Assembly (NCBI RefSeq): GCF_031454185.1
Contig: NZ_JAVDQI010000002.1
Span: 62,001 to 126,000, forward strand
Direction of reading: 5' to 3'
From: Methanococcoides alaskense
Lineage (GTDB): Archaea; Halobacteriota; Methanosarcinia; Methanosarcinales; Methanosarcinaceae
Length of the DNA: 64,000 nt
The notes beneath the pieces were generated by a model. The model was not told the DNA's origin. It saw only the letters and a list, made by a program, of their open reading frames with translations, and made no database searches. This document shows positions 49,857-59,401 of this stretch, in pieces. How positions within the stretch are numbered: position 1 is the stretch's first letter; every line of letters starts with the position of its first letter. The translations under genes and the position numbers were made by a program.

Positions 49857-50906
49857 ATGAGTGTAGGAATTGTTTCTTACGGTGCTTATATCCCCAAATT
49901 CAGGATAAAAGTAGAAGATATTGCCCGTGTATGGGGAGATGATGCGGATATTCTCAGTGCAGGTCTGATGGTATATGAAAAATCAGTTCCTGACCTGGAT
50001 GAGGATACTGCGACCATTGCAGTGGAAGCTGCAAGATCTGCGGTTTCACGCCATAACATAGATGCTAAGCGTATAGGGGCCGTTTATACGGGTTCTGAAA
50101 GTCACCCTTATGCTGTAAAACCTACCAGTACGATCGTTGCCGAAGCTATTGAAGCAACTCCTGTGCTGACAGCTGCGGATTTCGAGTTCGCATGTAAGGC
50201 AGGCACTGCCGCTATGCAGGCATGTATGGGTCTGGTCGGTAGCGGAATGGTGGATCTTGGAATGGCCATAGGTGCCGATGTATCCCAGGGCGCTCCGGGA
50301 GATGCACTGGAATATACTGCAGCAGCAGGTGGTGTGTCCTATATTATCGGTAACAAGGAATCTGAGATGATCGCAGTTATCGAAGACACATTCTCCTTTA
50401 CCACTGACACTCCTGATTTCTGGAGACGTGAAGGTATGCCATATCCGGAACACGGCGGCAGGTTCACAGGCGAGCCTGGCTATTTCAAGCATGTGACCGG
50501 TGCTGCAAACGGTCTTATGGAAAAGATGGGCACAAAACCTTCTGATTATGACTATGCTGTTTTCCACCAACCAAATGGGAAATTCCCTTCAAGGGTGGCA
50601 AAGATGCTGGGTTTCACTAAAGAACAGATCAAGCCCGGTCTGGTAGTTCCATGGCTTGGGAACACATATTCCGGTTCATGTATGATGGGTATTGCCGCAA
50701 CACTCGACCAGGCAAAACCGGGTGACAGGATATTTGCAACGGCATTTGGTTCCGGTGCAGGCGGAGATGCGTTCAGTTTCAGAGTGACCGACAAGATCGA
50801 TGAGGTCCGTGATGCTGCGCCAAAGGTCCTAGAACTTTTGAAAGATCCTGTCTATATGGATTATGCAATGTATGCCAAACACAAAGGTAAGATAAGGCTT
50901 GCATGA
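49857..50906 (+). CDS. Hydroxymethylglutaryl-CoA synthase
   Basis: Condenses acetyl-CoA with acetoacetyl-CoA to HMG-CoA, the entry to mevalonate and archaeal membrane lipids. The nucleophile is Cys113 (FEFACKAGTAAMQACMG); the catalytic histidine lies in YAVFHQPNGKFPSRVAKML. Length 349 aa is normal for the archaeal type. GGTGA lies upstream of the ATG. The thiolase gene starts 10 nt after its stop. In archaea this enzyme, the thiolase and the DUF35 protein form one complex that channels acetoacetyl-CoA. Confidence 0.96.
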   Translation: MSVGIVSYGAYIPKFRIKVEDIARVWGDDADILSAGLMVYEKSVPDLDEDTATIAVEAARSAVSRHNIDAKRIGAVYTGSESHPYAVKPTSTIVAEAIEATPVLTAADFEFACKAGTAAMQACMGLVGSGMVDLGMAIGADVSQGAPGDALEYTAAAGGVSYIIGNKESEMIAVIEDTFSFTTDTPDFWRREGMPYPEHGGRFTGEPGYFKHVTGAANGLMEKMGTKPSDYDYAVFHQPNGKFPSRVAKMLGFTKEQIKPGLVVPWLGNTYSGSCMMGIAATLDQAKPGDRIFATAFGSGAGGDAFSFRVTDKIDEVRDAAPKVLELLKDPVYMDYAMYAKHKGKIRLA

Positions 50907-50916
50907 GGGTGTTGAT

Positions 50917-52089
50917 ATGAGAGACGTAGCAATTATTGGTGTTAAGAACACAAATTTCGGTGAGATGTGGGATAGATCCTTCAGGGACATCGTTGTCGAA
51001 GCAGGTGTCGGAGCGATTGAGGATTCCGGCATATCCGGTGAAAAACTGGACGGCATGTACGTTGGTAACATGAGCGGAGGACAGTTTGTAGAACAGGAGC
51101 ACATTGGTGCCCTGATAGCTGATTATTCCGGTCTTTCCCTGGACCTTCACATTCCATCCACACGTGTCGAGGCAGCATGTGCTTCAGGCGGTCTTGCTTT
51201 CAGGCAGGCTGTAATGGCAGTAGCTTCCGGTCACGAGGACCTTGTGATGGCAGCAGGTGTGGAGAAGATGACCGATGTTTCAGCAACGGCAGCTTCAGCA
51301 GCACTGGCAGCAGCAGCAGACCGTGAATGGGAAGGCATCATGGGTGCGACATTCCCCGGTCTTTATGCAATGATAGCAAAGATGCACATGCATCAGTATG
51401 GGACCACAAGTGAACAGCTTGCGGCAGTTGCTGTGAAGAACCACCAGAATGGATCAATGAACCCGATCGCACAGTACAAGAGTCGTATCACCATAGACAA
51501 TGTCCTTAATTCCATCATGGTGGCTGACCCATTGCACATATTCGATTGTTCACCTATCACAGACGGTGCATCCGCATTGGTACTTGCTCCTGCGGATATC
51601 GCACACGAGTACACTGACACTCCCATCTATGTGAAGGCGACAGCACAGGCAAGCGATACAATTGCTTTGCATGACCGCCGTGACATCACAACACTGGATG
51701 CATCCGTAATGGCAGGAAAGCGTGCCTATGAGATGGCGAAGATGACCCCTGCGGACATCGATCTTGTGGAGGTTCACGACTGTTTCACGATCGCAGAGAT
51801 ATGTGCTATCGAAGACCTTGGCTTTGTGAAGAAAGGTCTGGGCGGTAAGATGACCGAAGATGGTGAGACTGCTATTGGCGGAAAGATCCCTGTGAACACT
51901 TCCGGTGGCCTGAAAGCATGTGGTCATCCGGTCGGTGCTACTGGTATCAAACAGCTCGTAGAGGTCACACAGCAACTTCGTGGAGATTCAGGTCCTCGTC
52001 AGGTCGATGGCGCAGAGGTTGGAATGACCCATAATGTCGGAGGGTCCGGCGCAACCGCAGTTGTAAACATCTTAGCGAGGAAGAGGTGA
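50917..52089 (+). CDS. Acetoacetyl-CoA thiolase of the archaeal mevalonate complex
   Basis: A 390-aa thiolase-fold enzyme that makes acetoacetyl-CoA from two acetyl-CoA. Cys88 (VEAACASGGLAFR) is the nucleophile; the histidine of VEVHDCFTIAE and the ACGHPVGATG loop complete the active site. The ATG at 50917 has GAGGGTG upstream and is preferred over the start at 50899. Its stop overlaps or abuts the DUF35 gene (start 52095). It belongs to the HMG-CoA synthase - thiolase - DUF35 operon. Confidence 0.95.
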   Translation: MRDVAIIGVKNTNFGEMWDRSFRDIVVEAGVGAIEDSGISGEKLDGMYVGNMSGGQFVEQEHIGALIADYSGLSLDLHIPSTRVEAACASGGLAFRQAVMAVASGHEDLVMAAGVEKMTDVSATAASAALAAAADREWEGIMGATFPGLYAMIAKMHMHQYGTTSEQLAAVAVKNHQNGSMNPIAQYKSRITIDNVLNSIMVADPLHIFDCSPITDGASALVLAPADIAHEYTDTPIYVKATAQASDTIALHDRRDITTLDASVMAGKRAYEMAKMTPADIDLVEVHDCFTIAEICAIEDLGFVKKGLGGKMTEDGETAIGGKIPVNTSGGLKACGHPVGATGIKQLVEVTQQLRGDSGPRQVDGAEVGMTHNVGGSGATAVVNILARKR

Positions 52090-52094
52090 TTGGA

Positions 52095-52496
52095 ATGTCT
52101 GTAGCAAGATTCTGGAGAAAGCAGATCAACAGGTACAATATTGTGGGAACGCACTGCAAGACCTGTGATACACACTATTATCCACCACGAAACGTTTGTC
52201 CGAAATGCAGACGTCATGGCGATATCGAGCCTTACAAGTTCGCTGGCCCGGGCAAGGTAGTGACCTACACCATAATTCACACCGCAGCAGAAGGATTTGA
52301 AATGCAGGCGCCGTATGCGCTTGCCATTATCGAACTGGATGAAGGTCCAAGGTTCACAAGTCAGGTAGTTTGTGATCCAAAGGAAGTTTCCATTGGTATG
52401 TGGGTCAAGCCTGTGTTCAGAAAGCTCGGTGAGAGTGGTGACAAGGGTATGATCTATTACGGAACGAAGTACGTCCCGGATAATGATCGAAATTGA
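52095..52496 (+). CDS. DUF35 OB-fold / zinc-ribbon scaffold protein
   Basis: A 133-aa protein with an N-terminal zinc ribbon (CKTCDTHYYPPRNVCPKC) and a C-terminal OB-fold. In the archaeal acetoacetyl-CoA thiolase / HMG-CoA synthase complex this protein bridges the two enzymes and allows a shared CoA-binding site. GAGGTGATTGGA precedes the ATG. It overlaps the next gene (CYTH protein) by 14 nt. Confidence 0.93.
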   Translation: MSVARFWRKQINRYNIVGTHCKTCDTHYYPPRNVCPKCRRHGDIEPYKFAGPGKVVTYTIIHTAAEGFEMQAPYALAIIELDEGPRFTSQVVCDPKEVSIGMWVKPVFRKLGESGDKGMIYYGTKYVPDNDRN

Positions 52497-52998
52497 AATC
52501 AAAGTGCGCGCCGAACATGCCCCTGTAAAGGACAGGGTAGTAAAGCTCGGTGCGCAAAAAGTTCGTACGGAAGATCACGTTGATGTGTACTACAATTCAC
52601 CTCATCGTGATTTTGCCAAAACGGACGAAGCATTGAGGTTGCGTAGTGTCGATGGTGGCACATGCATGACCTATAAGGGCAAGAAGCTCGATGAAGTTTC
52701 CAAGATGCGGGAGGAATTTGAGACTCCTGTGGATGGGGTGGCCGCCCGGGGCATCATCAATGCACTTGGTTTTTTTGAATCAGGTGTCGTGAAAAAGATG
52801 CGTGATATCTACAAATACGACGATATAACTATCTGTTTTGATAATGTCGAAGGTCTCGGCGAGTTCGTGGAAGTTGAACTTGTTGCGGATTCGGATGTCG
52901 AGGCACACAGGGAAAAGCTCTTCGCCTTCCTTGAGCTGATCGGGTCAAAAAAAGAAGATTCCATCAGGACATCTTATCTTGAGATGTTGATGGATTGA
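52483..52998 (+). CDS. CYTH-domain protein (class IV adenylate cyclase / ThTPase-like)
   Basis: A 171-aa CYTH-domain protein. The ExExK motif is present at the start (MIEIEIKVRA) and the tunnel residues are seen in DEALRLRSVDG and MTYKGKKL. CYTH proteins act as class IV adenylate cyclase, thiamine triphosphatase or tripolyphosphatase; the substrate here is unknown. The gene overlaps the DUF35 stop by 14 nt, so it is translated with the mevalonate operon. A strong hairpin terminator follows. Confidence 0.88.
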   Translation: MIEIEIKVRAEHAPVKDRVVKLGAQKVRTEDHVDVYYNSPHRDFAKTDEALRLRSVDGGTCMTYKGKKLDEVSKMREEFETPVDGVAARGIINALGFFESGVVKKMRDIYKYDDITICFDNVEGLGEFVEVELVADSDVEAHREKLFAFLELIGSKKEDSIRTSYLEMLMD

Positions 52999-53012
52999 GT
53001 TCATTTTGTTAA

Positions 53013-53036
53013 AGGGGGAAGTCCCCCTCATTTTTT
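53013..53036. terminator. Terminator between the mevalonate operon and metG
   Basis: AGGGGG (53013-53018) and CCCCCT (53023-53028) form a strong 6-bp GC stem with loop AAGT, followed by CATTTTTT. It ends the forward operon and lies directly next to the end of reverse metG, so it may serve both. Confidence 0.75.
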
Positions 53037-55090
53037 CAGTGTATGCAGGTACCTGGGTTAGTTTCCTTTTCCGGCTGCAAAAGGATGGCGTTATCCGCAG
53101 CATCCACTCCGGCAAGCACCATTCCATTGGACTCGACACCGCAAAGTTTTGCAGGTGCAAGGTTTGTGAGGACAGCTACCTGTTTTCCTATAAGTTGTTC
53201 GGGCTCATGGGATTCTTTCAAGCCGGCAACTATCTGGCGTGTTTCTTCTTCCCCAAGGTCCACCTGAAGTTTTAGTAATTTCTTTGATTTTTTAATAGCT
53301 TCAGCGGATACGATGGTTCCAATGCGTATATCCATTTTTGAGAAATCGTCGAATGTGATCAAATCTTTCATCTCCTCTATTTCTTTTACTTCTTCTACTT
53401 CTTCTGTGCCATTTTCCTTTGCAATTGCTTCCTTTACCCTTGCAGCAGATATGGCTTCCATCTCTTCGGTCTTCTCATCTTCTATCTTCTCAAAGAGGAT
53501 GGATGGCTTTTCAAGTGTGATTCCACTCTTTACAAGTTCAGTGGCTTCCATATAATTTGTTTCATGCACGTCTGTTTCCATGCCTATCTGTTTCCATGCC
53601 TCTTCCATCTTTTCCGGAAGTATGGGTTCAAAGAGCAGACAGAGTGCTTTTGTGATCTGGGCACAGTTCTTGACAATTTCTCCACATGCTTCCTTGTTCT
53701 CTTTTATGAGCTTCCAGGGTTCATTCGACTGGAAATATGTGTTTCCGTATGAAGCAAGTGCCATTACAGTGTCCGCATATTTCTTGAACTCGTAGTTCTC
53801 CATGGCCCCTTTTGCATTTTCAATGGTTGTGTTGATCTCGTCAAGGATGTCCTGCTTTACCTCTCCTTCAGGTATCTCTCCGAAGTTCTTATGTGTGAAC
53901 AGCAGTGTCCTGTACAGGAAGTTCCCAAAAACACCTACTAGCTCGGTGTTTACCTTGTCCTGGAACACTTTCCATGAGAAATTAAGCTCCTTTGTATGTG
54001 AGGTATAACTTGCAAGGTAGTAGCGTAGCAGGTCCTGGTGGAATCCGTGGTCAAGGTAATCCTCGTCCACCCAGACAACATATCCGCGGCTCTTGGAGAA
54101 TGTCCTGTCCTCGATCTTTACCATTCCTGAAGCGACGACCGCATCCGGCTGATTGTATCCGGCACCTTTGAGCATTGCAGGCCAGAAGATGCAGTGGTGG
54201 TAGATGATATCCCCTCCGATGAAGTGGATGATACTTCCGTCATCTTTCCAGAACTTCTCCCAGCTCTCATTATTTGCTTCTGCCCATTCTTCTGTGAATG
54301 CGATGTATCCGATAGGTGCATCCACCCAAACGTATACCACAAGGTCCTCATGTCCCGGGAATTTGATTCCCCACTCGAGACTCCTTGTGATGCACCAGTC
54401 TGTAAGTTCCTGCTTTACCCAGCCGAGGGCATAATTTCTTGCATTGAGCGTTCCGCCAAGCCCTTCAAGATATTCCAAAAGGAAGTCCTTGAACTGCGAA
54501 AGCTTGAAAAAGAAATGCTCTTGTTCTTTATATTCAGCAGGTCCGTTACATGTGGTGCAGGTGGGATGTTCAAGTTCTCCCGGTTCAAGATGTTTTCCAC
54601 ATCCCTGGTCGCATTCGTCTCCTCTTGCTTCCTTTTTGCAGTGAGGGCATGTTCCCTTTACGTACCTGTCCGGAAGGGAACGGTCGCAGGAAGGGCAGTA
54701 TGCTACCTCGATGGTCTTTGGGTAGACATAACCGTTCTCTATGAGTTTGCTCACTATCTCGGTTGTACGGTTATGGTTGGTGGGGTCATCTGTGGTGCCG
54801 AATGCATCGAACATGACCCCCATTTTCTTGAAGGTCTCATCGAAGTGTTTGTGATATACCTTTATGATCTCGGTAGGCGTCGTTTTAAGTTCCTCTGCAT
54901 TGAACACTATGGGAGTTCCGTGTGTATCGGAACCACAAACGAATGTGACTTCCTGTCCTGTCTTTTTTAAGGACCTTGTGAATATGTCTGCGGGAACATA
55001 GGTGCGTAAATGACCTACATGCGCCTTTCCATTGGCATAAGGCAGTCCGCATGTGACAAGAACTGGTTTCTCTGATGGGAATTTGGACAT
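53036..55090 (-). CDS. metG: Methionyl-tRNA synthetase
   Basis: Charges tRNA-Met. The 684-aa protein has the class I HIGH motif as HVGH (NGKAHVGHLRTY), the KMSKS motif as FSKSRG, and a double zinc knuckle (CPSC ... CPHC ... CDQGC ... CTTC). A C-terminal OB domain (MDIRIGTIVSAEAIKKSKKLLKLQ shown in part) is fused, as in bacterial-type MetRS dimers; in many archaea this is a separate protein. An acidic, Glu-rich linker (TEEVEEVKEIEEMKD) joins the two. Divergent from sppA. Confidence 0.97.
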   Translation of the reverse strand: MSKFPSEKPVLVTCGLPYANGKAHVGHLRTYVPADIFTRSLKKTGQEVTFVCGSDTHGTPIVFNAEELKTTPTEIIKVYHKHFDETFKKMGVMFDAFGTTDDPTNHNRTTEIVSKLIENGYVYPKTIEVAYCPSCDRSLPDRYVKGTCPHCKKEARGDECDQGCGKHLEPGELEHPTCTTCNGPAEYKEQEHFFFKLSQFKDFLLEYLEGLGGTLNARNYALGWVKQELTDWCITRSLEWGIKFPGHEDLVVYVWVDAPIGYIAFTEEWAEANNESWEKFWKDDGSIIHFIGGDIIYHHCIFWPAMLKGAGYNQPDAVVASGMVKIEDRTFSKSRGYVVWVDEDYLDHGFHQDLLRYYLASYTSHTKELNFSWKVFQDKVNTELVGVFGNFLYRTLLFTHKNFGEIPEGEVKQDILDEINTTIENAKGAMENYEFKKYADTVMALASYGNTYFQSNEPWKLIKENKEACGEIVKNCAQITKALCLLFEPILPEKMEEAWKQIGMETDVHETNYMEATELVKSGITLEKPSILFEKIEDEKTEEMEAISAARVKEAIAKENGTEEVEEVKEIEEMKDLITFDDFSKMDIRIGTIVSAEAIKKSKKLLKLQVDLGEEETRQIVAGLKESHEPEQLIGKQVAVLTNLAPAKLCGVESNGMVLAGVDAADNAILLQPEKETNPGTCIH

Positions 55091-55222
55091 TATTGGTCTC
55101 CATGATCATTAGTTTTCTTTTGCATAGTGTGCAATCATAAAATATATTTCGCTTATATGTGTCCATAAGAGAAGCTTTTTGAATGGTCAGGTACAATTTA
55201 CAACATATAATAGAGGTGTTGG

Positions 55223-56455
55223 ATGAGCTATAATACAGATCCAGAAAATGAGACTGAGGACAATAAAGAGCTTATGGAAGAGCTCCTTGAAGAATCCGTA
55301 TTGGGAGCTCCCGATCTTGGTGCATTGGAATATTCGCCGGAGCCTGAATATACGGAGATACTGGACAATGTTCATGAGCAAGGGGGCTCAGTGGATAATG
55401 TTGTTGTGGAGACTTCCGAACCCTCGGATGCTGGTCCTGTGAAGAAGGTCCCTTATGTGGATATGGGGGATAAAAGGGTTCCATATGGAAATGAACCGAT
55501 GTCCTCCAGGGAACCGCCCCAGTACGCAACTCCTGAAAAGAAGGACCGCAAATGGCAATATATCGCGGTCATCTCAGTACTGATGTTAATTATAGGCGGC
55601 AGTTTTGCAGTTATCTATATGTCATTTGGCGGGGACATCTATACTACCGACGATAAGGTCGCAGTTATATATGTGCAGGGTTTCATGCTGACGGGAAACC
55701 TTCCTTCTGGATTTGGTTATGCTACTTCTGAAGATGTCTGTAACAGTCTGCGTAAAGCAACCCGGGACGATAGTGTAAAGGCCATTGTCATGAGAGTGAA
55801 TAGTGGTGGTGGATCTCCTGTGGCCGCAGAAGAGATAGTCACTGAGATCAAGAAGGTACAGGACATGGGAATCCCTGTGGTCATCTCCATGGGTGACGTG
55901 GCAGCGAGTGCTGCATATTATATCTCCGCACCGGCAGATCTCATTGTCGCAAATCCTTCCACAACTACCGGAAGTATCGGTGTCATCAGTGTCTACACCA
56001 ATAGGTCTGAGTTCTATGATGAAGAAGGCATTGAGTTCTATGTCTCTAAATCGGGTTCATTCAAGGATGTGGGTGGCGATTGGAGGGGACTTACTCCTGA
56101 GGAGAAAGAATATGTGGATAATGTTGTGCTTGATGTATATGACCTGTTCGTTACCAGTGTTGCGGAAAACCGTAATATGACAAAGGGTGAAGTGAAAGAT
56201 ATTGCAGATGGTCGTATCTACATTGGTAAGGAAGCACAGAAGCTCGGGCTTGTGGATGAGCTTGGTAATTTCTATGATGCCATTGATGCAGCGGCTGAAC
56301 TTGGTGGTATCGAGGGTGAACCTGTGGTCTATTATATTAACAAACCATCTCTTTCAAGCATACTGTTCGGTTCGGAAGAAACGATGTCCTCACAGGCTGC
56401 AGAGCAGTTAGCGAGCTATTATACTGAAAGCCCGGTGGGATATTTGATCGAATGA
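55223..56455 (+). CDS. sppA: Signal peptide peptidase SppA (S49)
   Basis: A 410-aa membrane protease. The first 110 residues are an acidic, disordered cytoplasmic tail (long for the family), followed by a transmembrane helix (about 112-133) and the external S49 domain. Catalytic Ser229 (GDVAASAAYYISAP) and Lys281 (SGSFKDVGG) are present as in Bacillus-type SppA. It should digest residual signal peptides or other membrane peptides. The ATG has GAGGTG upstream. It is divergent from metG. Confidence 0.93.
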   Translation: MSYNTDPENETEDNKELMEELLEESVLGAPDLGALEYSPEPEYTEILDNVHEQGGSVDNVVVETSEPSDAGPVKKVPYVDMGDKRVPYGNEPMSSREPPQYATPEKKDRKWQYIAVISVLMLIIGGSFAVIYMSFGGDIYTTDDKVAVIYVQGFMLTGNLPSGFGYATSEDVCNSLRKATRDDSVKAIVMRVNSGGGSPVAAEEIVTEIKKVQDMGIPVVISMGDVAASAAYYISAPADLIVANPSTTTGSIGVISVYTNRSEFYDEEGIEFYVSKSGSFKDVGGDWRGLTPEEKEYVDNVVLDVYDLFVTSVAENRNMTKGEVKDIADGRIYIGKEAQKLGLVDELGNFYDAIDAAAELGGIEGEPVVYYINKPSLSSILFGSEETMSSQAAEQLASYYTESPVGYLIE

Positions 56456-56509
56456 TGTAAGTTCGTTGATGAACTGGATGAGGCAAAACAGTCTATAGAT
56501 AATGATGTA

Positions 56510-56535
56510 AAAGGTCTCCTTTGAGACCTTTGGCC
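56510..56535. terminator. Bidirectional terminator after sppA / R15P isomerase
   Basis: AAAGGTCTC (56510-56518) and GAGACCTTT (56523-56531) form a perfect 9-bp stem with a 4-nt loop, followed by GGCCTTTTC on the forward strand and TTTTACATC on the reverse. It lies between the ends of two convergent genes. Confidence 0.6.
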
Positions 56536-56538
56536 TTT

Positions 56539-57465
56539 TCAGCCCATTTTTGTAAATTCCCATCCTAGGTGCTCTTTGATGATGGTGTAAGCCATCTGTG
56601 GGGGGAATGCACCTACCTCTGTTATTATCATGTCAATATACTCTGCAGGGGTTATGTCGAATGCGGGATTTTTGACCTTCACATTTGGCATCCCTGCAAG
56701 GACCTCGGTGTCGATGACCTCTTCCGGTGACCTTTCCTCAATCTCGATAAGATCTCCATGAATGGTCTTCGGGCTGAACTTGAACGTCTCTGCCACACAC
56801 AAGAGGTTCTTCCTTGCTTCATTTGCGGCAAGTGCAAGCTGGGATGTACCCACTTTGTTCACGAGTGCGCCGTTGATGGTTATTGCATCCGCACCTACTA
56901 TTACGGTGTCAACATCCTTCATGCAATATCTTACTGCGGAATCCACGATCAGCGTGGTCGGGATCCCATGATCGTTAAGTTCCTTTATGGTAATGAGTCC
57001 CTGTCTTCTTGGTCTTGATTCTGTGGCAATGACGGATATGTCCTTACCCTGTTTGAAAGCGGTTGTTATTACCGAAAGGGCAGCATGGGAATTACAGTGT
57101 GTCATTATGACATCGCCGTCGCGTATCCTCTTTGCACCGATCTCCCCCATCTTCTTAAGGGCCTGGCCTGCCTGTTCCAGGAACTTGTCAGCATTACGGA
57201 GGATCTCTTCCCTTGCTTCTGATACTTCGGTTGCAGTGTGGCGCTTTGTAAGCTGGACTGCATTCGGGAGGGATACTGCTGTGGGTCTGGTCTGGATAAG
57301 TATGCTGGCAGCTTCATCGACCTTTTTATTAAAGTCCTTGATGTTCGTCACTTTTATGTTGAGTACATAATCACGAAGTGCTGCAGATGCTGCTTCAGCT
57401 ATCCTTCCGGCTCCCCTTATTTCCATCGTGCGGATCTTTTCCGCGGTATCAAGTAATTGCTGCAT
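56539..57465 (-). CDS. Ribose-1,5-bisphosphate isomerase
   Basis: Converts ribose-1,5-bisphosphate to ribulose-1,5-bisphosphate in the archaeal AMP pathway that feeds type III RuBisCO. The 308-aa protein is an eIF2B-alpha-like fold with THCNSHAAL (catalytic Cys), RPRRQG and VGADAITINGALVNKVGT, whose Asp is the second catalytic residue. It could also be read as an eIF2B subunit or methylthioribose-1-phosphate isomerase, but the RPRRQG/GADAI pattern and length fit R15Pi best. The AMP phosphorylase and RuBisCO genes are not in the window. Confidence 0.9.
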   Translation of the reverse strand: MQQLLDTAEKIRTMEIRGAGRIAEAASAALRDYVLNIKVTNIKDFNKKVDEAASILIQTRPTAVSLPNAVQLTKRHTATEVSEAREEILRNADKFLEQAGQALKKMGEIGAKRIRDGDVIMTHCNSHAALSVITTAFKQGKDISVIATESRPRRQGLITIKELNDHGIPTTLIVDSAVRYCMKDVDTVIVGADAITINGALVNKVGTSQLALAANEARKNLLCVAETFKFSPKTIHGDLIEIEERSPEEVIDTEVLAGMPNVKVKNPAFDITPAEYIDMIITEVGAFPPQMAYTIIKEHLGWEFTKMG

Positions 57466-57505
57466 ATCAATATATTTGAAGTGAATGCATTTATATGTAT
57501 TCGCT

Positions 57506-57862
57506 TTATGCCACTTCCGATGACTGAATGCGTTTTCCGATGTAGTAGGGAATTGCCAGTAACAATGCGTAGCTTATCCATATCAAGAGATATGGGTGGT
57601 AGCTATTGTCGTATATCGTCAGGTACATTGCAAGGTCAAGTGCCAGATTCACACTAAGGAATGTGATGCCAAGTAATTTTGCTTCTTCCGCTTTGTCCTT
57701 TGTATCCTTGAGATATGTCTTTGTGAGATATATTGTAAGAACGGGCAGAACAACTAATAACGGTAAACCTATCGCAGGCATTTTTGAGATGTATTCTATT
57801 GATGGGATCGCTGAAAGCGCAGGGGTAATGTGCACTATGCTCTCCCAGATAAAACCGACCAT
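57506..57862 (-). CDS. Small unknown membrane protein
   Basis: A 118-aa protein with three or four transmembrane helices (about 10-22, 32-50, 66-83 and 91-109) and a basic tail. I do not recognise the family. The gene lies alone between R15P isomerase and an aldehyde dehydrogenase and its ribosome site is weak (GATATGG), so expression is plausible but not certain. Membrane topology, small size and Lys-rich loop (KDTKDKAEEAK) are the only visible clues. Confidence 0.6.
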   Translation of the reverse strand: MVGFIWESIVHITPALSAIPSIEYISKMPAIGLPLLVVLPVLTIYLTKTYLKDTKDKAEEAKLLGITFLSVNLALDLAMYLTIYDNSYHPYLLIWISYALLLAIPYYIGKRIQSSEVA

Positions 57863-57978
57863 CCATATCGCTAATGCCTATCTTGCTGCGGAAAGTGGCC
57901 TATATGGGATATTGATCAACTAAGTACCTCCGCCCTCACATCAGTTATCTCATATTTAAATGTTAGCTTTAATCCCAC

Positions 57979-57989
57979 TTATTTAAATC
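57979..57989 (+). promoter_or_regulatory. TATA box giving a leaderless aldehyde dehydrogenase mRNA
   Basis: TTATTTAAATC is centred about 28 nt before the ATG at 58012, the usual archaeal distance from TATA to transcription start, and no ribosome site precedes the ATG. A leaderless transcript is predicted. Confidence 0.45.
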
Positions 57990-58011
57990 ACATCAGAATT
58001 AACTACCCTCC

Positions 58012-59376
58012 ATGAAAAAAATAACCTCGATAAATCCTGCAAATGGGACTGTTAATGGTGAATTCGAATTTCATTCTCCTGATAAGGTAGACCTTATCCT
58101 TAAAAGATCGAGCGAAGCATTCCAGTACTGGAGATCCCTCAAAGGTGCTGAAAGGGCTGTGTATCTTGAAAATGTTGCAAAGGTACTTCGAAACGATAAA
58201 CAGGAATTGGCAGAGGCCATCACCATGGAGATGGGGAAGCCAATCAGACAGGCACTTGCAGAAGTTGAGAAATGTGCCAGCATGTTCGACCACTTTGCTG
58301 CTAACATCTGTTCTTTCCTTGAACCTGATGTCATAAAGGAGAGTCCTTCCGCCTTTATCTCATACGAGCCAATGGGGGTCGTGCTTGCTATCAAGCCCTG
58401 GAATTTTCCCCTCTGGCAGGTATTGAGTGCCGCTTCACATATTCTTGCAGGCGGGAACACCATGGTGTTAAAACACTCCGGTTATGTTCCCATGTGTGCG
58501 CTTAAGATCGAATCTGTTTTCGAGAAAGCCGGATTTCCAGAAGGTGTTTTCCAGACCCTTCTTGTGGATGGGCCTACTGCTTCTTCGTTGATCTCGAGAC
58601 CGGAAATTGCAGCTGTATCCTTTACAGGGGGTTTGCCTGCCGGTCAGAAGGTTGCTGAGGTCGCTGGTCGCAACATGAAGAAATGCGTGCTCGAACTTGG
58701 GGGTAGCGATCCCTTCATTGTGCTGGAGGATGCAGACATTGAAGAAGCTGCAAAGGCAGGGGTTGCCGGAAGGTTCCTCAATTCCGGACAGACCTGTATC
58801 TCTTCTAAACGTTTTATCATTGAAAGTTCCGTAGTTGATGAGTTCACTTCTGCATTTGTGGAAAATACACGTAAGCTCAAAATGGGTGACCCTTTGGACA
58901 GAGGCACTGATCTCGGTCCTCTTGTACGGGATGGGCAGGTCTCATTGCTTGAAGGACAGATAGAGAATGCCGTTTCAATGGGGGCAAAAGTGGAACTTGA
59001 AGGCGGTAGGGTTGAGGGTGATGGATATTATTTCTCTCCTGTGGTTCTGTCGAACGTATCTCTTGATATGAAGGTCATGAAGGAGGAAACTTTCGGTCCG
59101 GTGGCACCGATAATTTCAGTGGAGGATGAGCTGGAAGCTCTGAAGGTTGCCAACGCTACAGAGTTTGGCCTGGGTGCAAGTATATGGAGCAGTGATAAAG
59201 AGAATGCATCGTTCCTTGCGTGTCAGATAGAGTCCGGGGTAGTTGGAGTGAATGGTTTTTTCAAACCGGAAGCTGACCTACCGTTTGGCGGAGTTAAAAA
59301 AAGTGGTATTGGGAGAGAACTCTCCCGGTTTGGTTTCTATGAATTTATGAACATCAGGTCCACGGTGTTATTTTAA
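58012..59376 (+). CDS. Succinate-semialdehyde-type aldehyde dehydrogenase
   Basis: A 454-aa ALDH-superfamily enzyme. The catalytic Cys is in NSGQTCISSKRFI, the Glu in VLELGGSDPF, and the cofactor loop in SFTGGLPAGQKV. Length and sequence resemble the succinate-semialdehyde dehydrogenase (GabD/Sad) group, with a bacterial origin likely; the true aldehyde (succinate semialdehyde, lactaldehyde or other) is unknown. No partner aminotransferase lies next door. The predicted leaderless start is at 58012. Confidence 0.9.
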   Translation: MKKITSINPANGTVNGEFEFHSPDKVDLILKRSSEAFQYWRSLKGAERAVYLENVAKVLRNDKQELAEAITMEMGKPIRQALAEVEKCASMFDHFAANICSFLEPDVIKESPSAFISYEPMGVVLAIKPWNFPLWQVLSAASHILAGGNTMVLKHSGYVPMCALKIESVFEKAGFPEGVFQTLLVDGPTASSLISRPEIAAVSFTGGLPAGQKVAEVAGRNMKKCVLELGGSDPFIVLEDADIEEAAKAGVAGRFLNSGQTCISSKRFIIESSVVDEFTSAFVENTRKLKMGDPLDRGTDLGPLVRDGQVSLLEGQIENAVSMGAKVELEGGRVEGDGYYFSPVVLSNVSLDMKVMKEETFGPVAPIISVEDELEALKVANATEFGLGASIWSSDKENASFLACQIESGVVGVNGFFKPEADLPFGGVKKSGIGRELSRFGFYEFMNIRSTVLF

Positions 59377-59401
59377 TAAACTGCAGGCGGATATTCATTC
59401 A

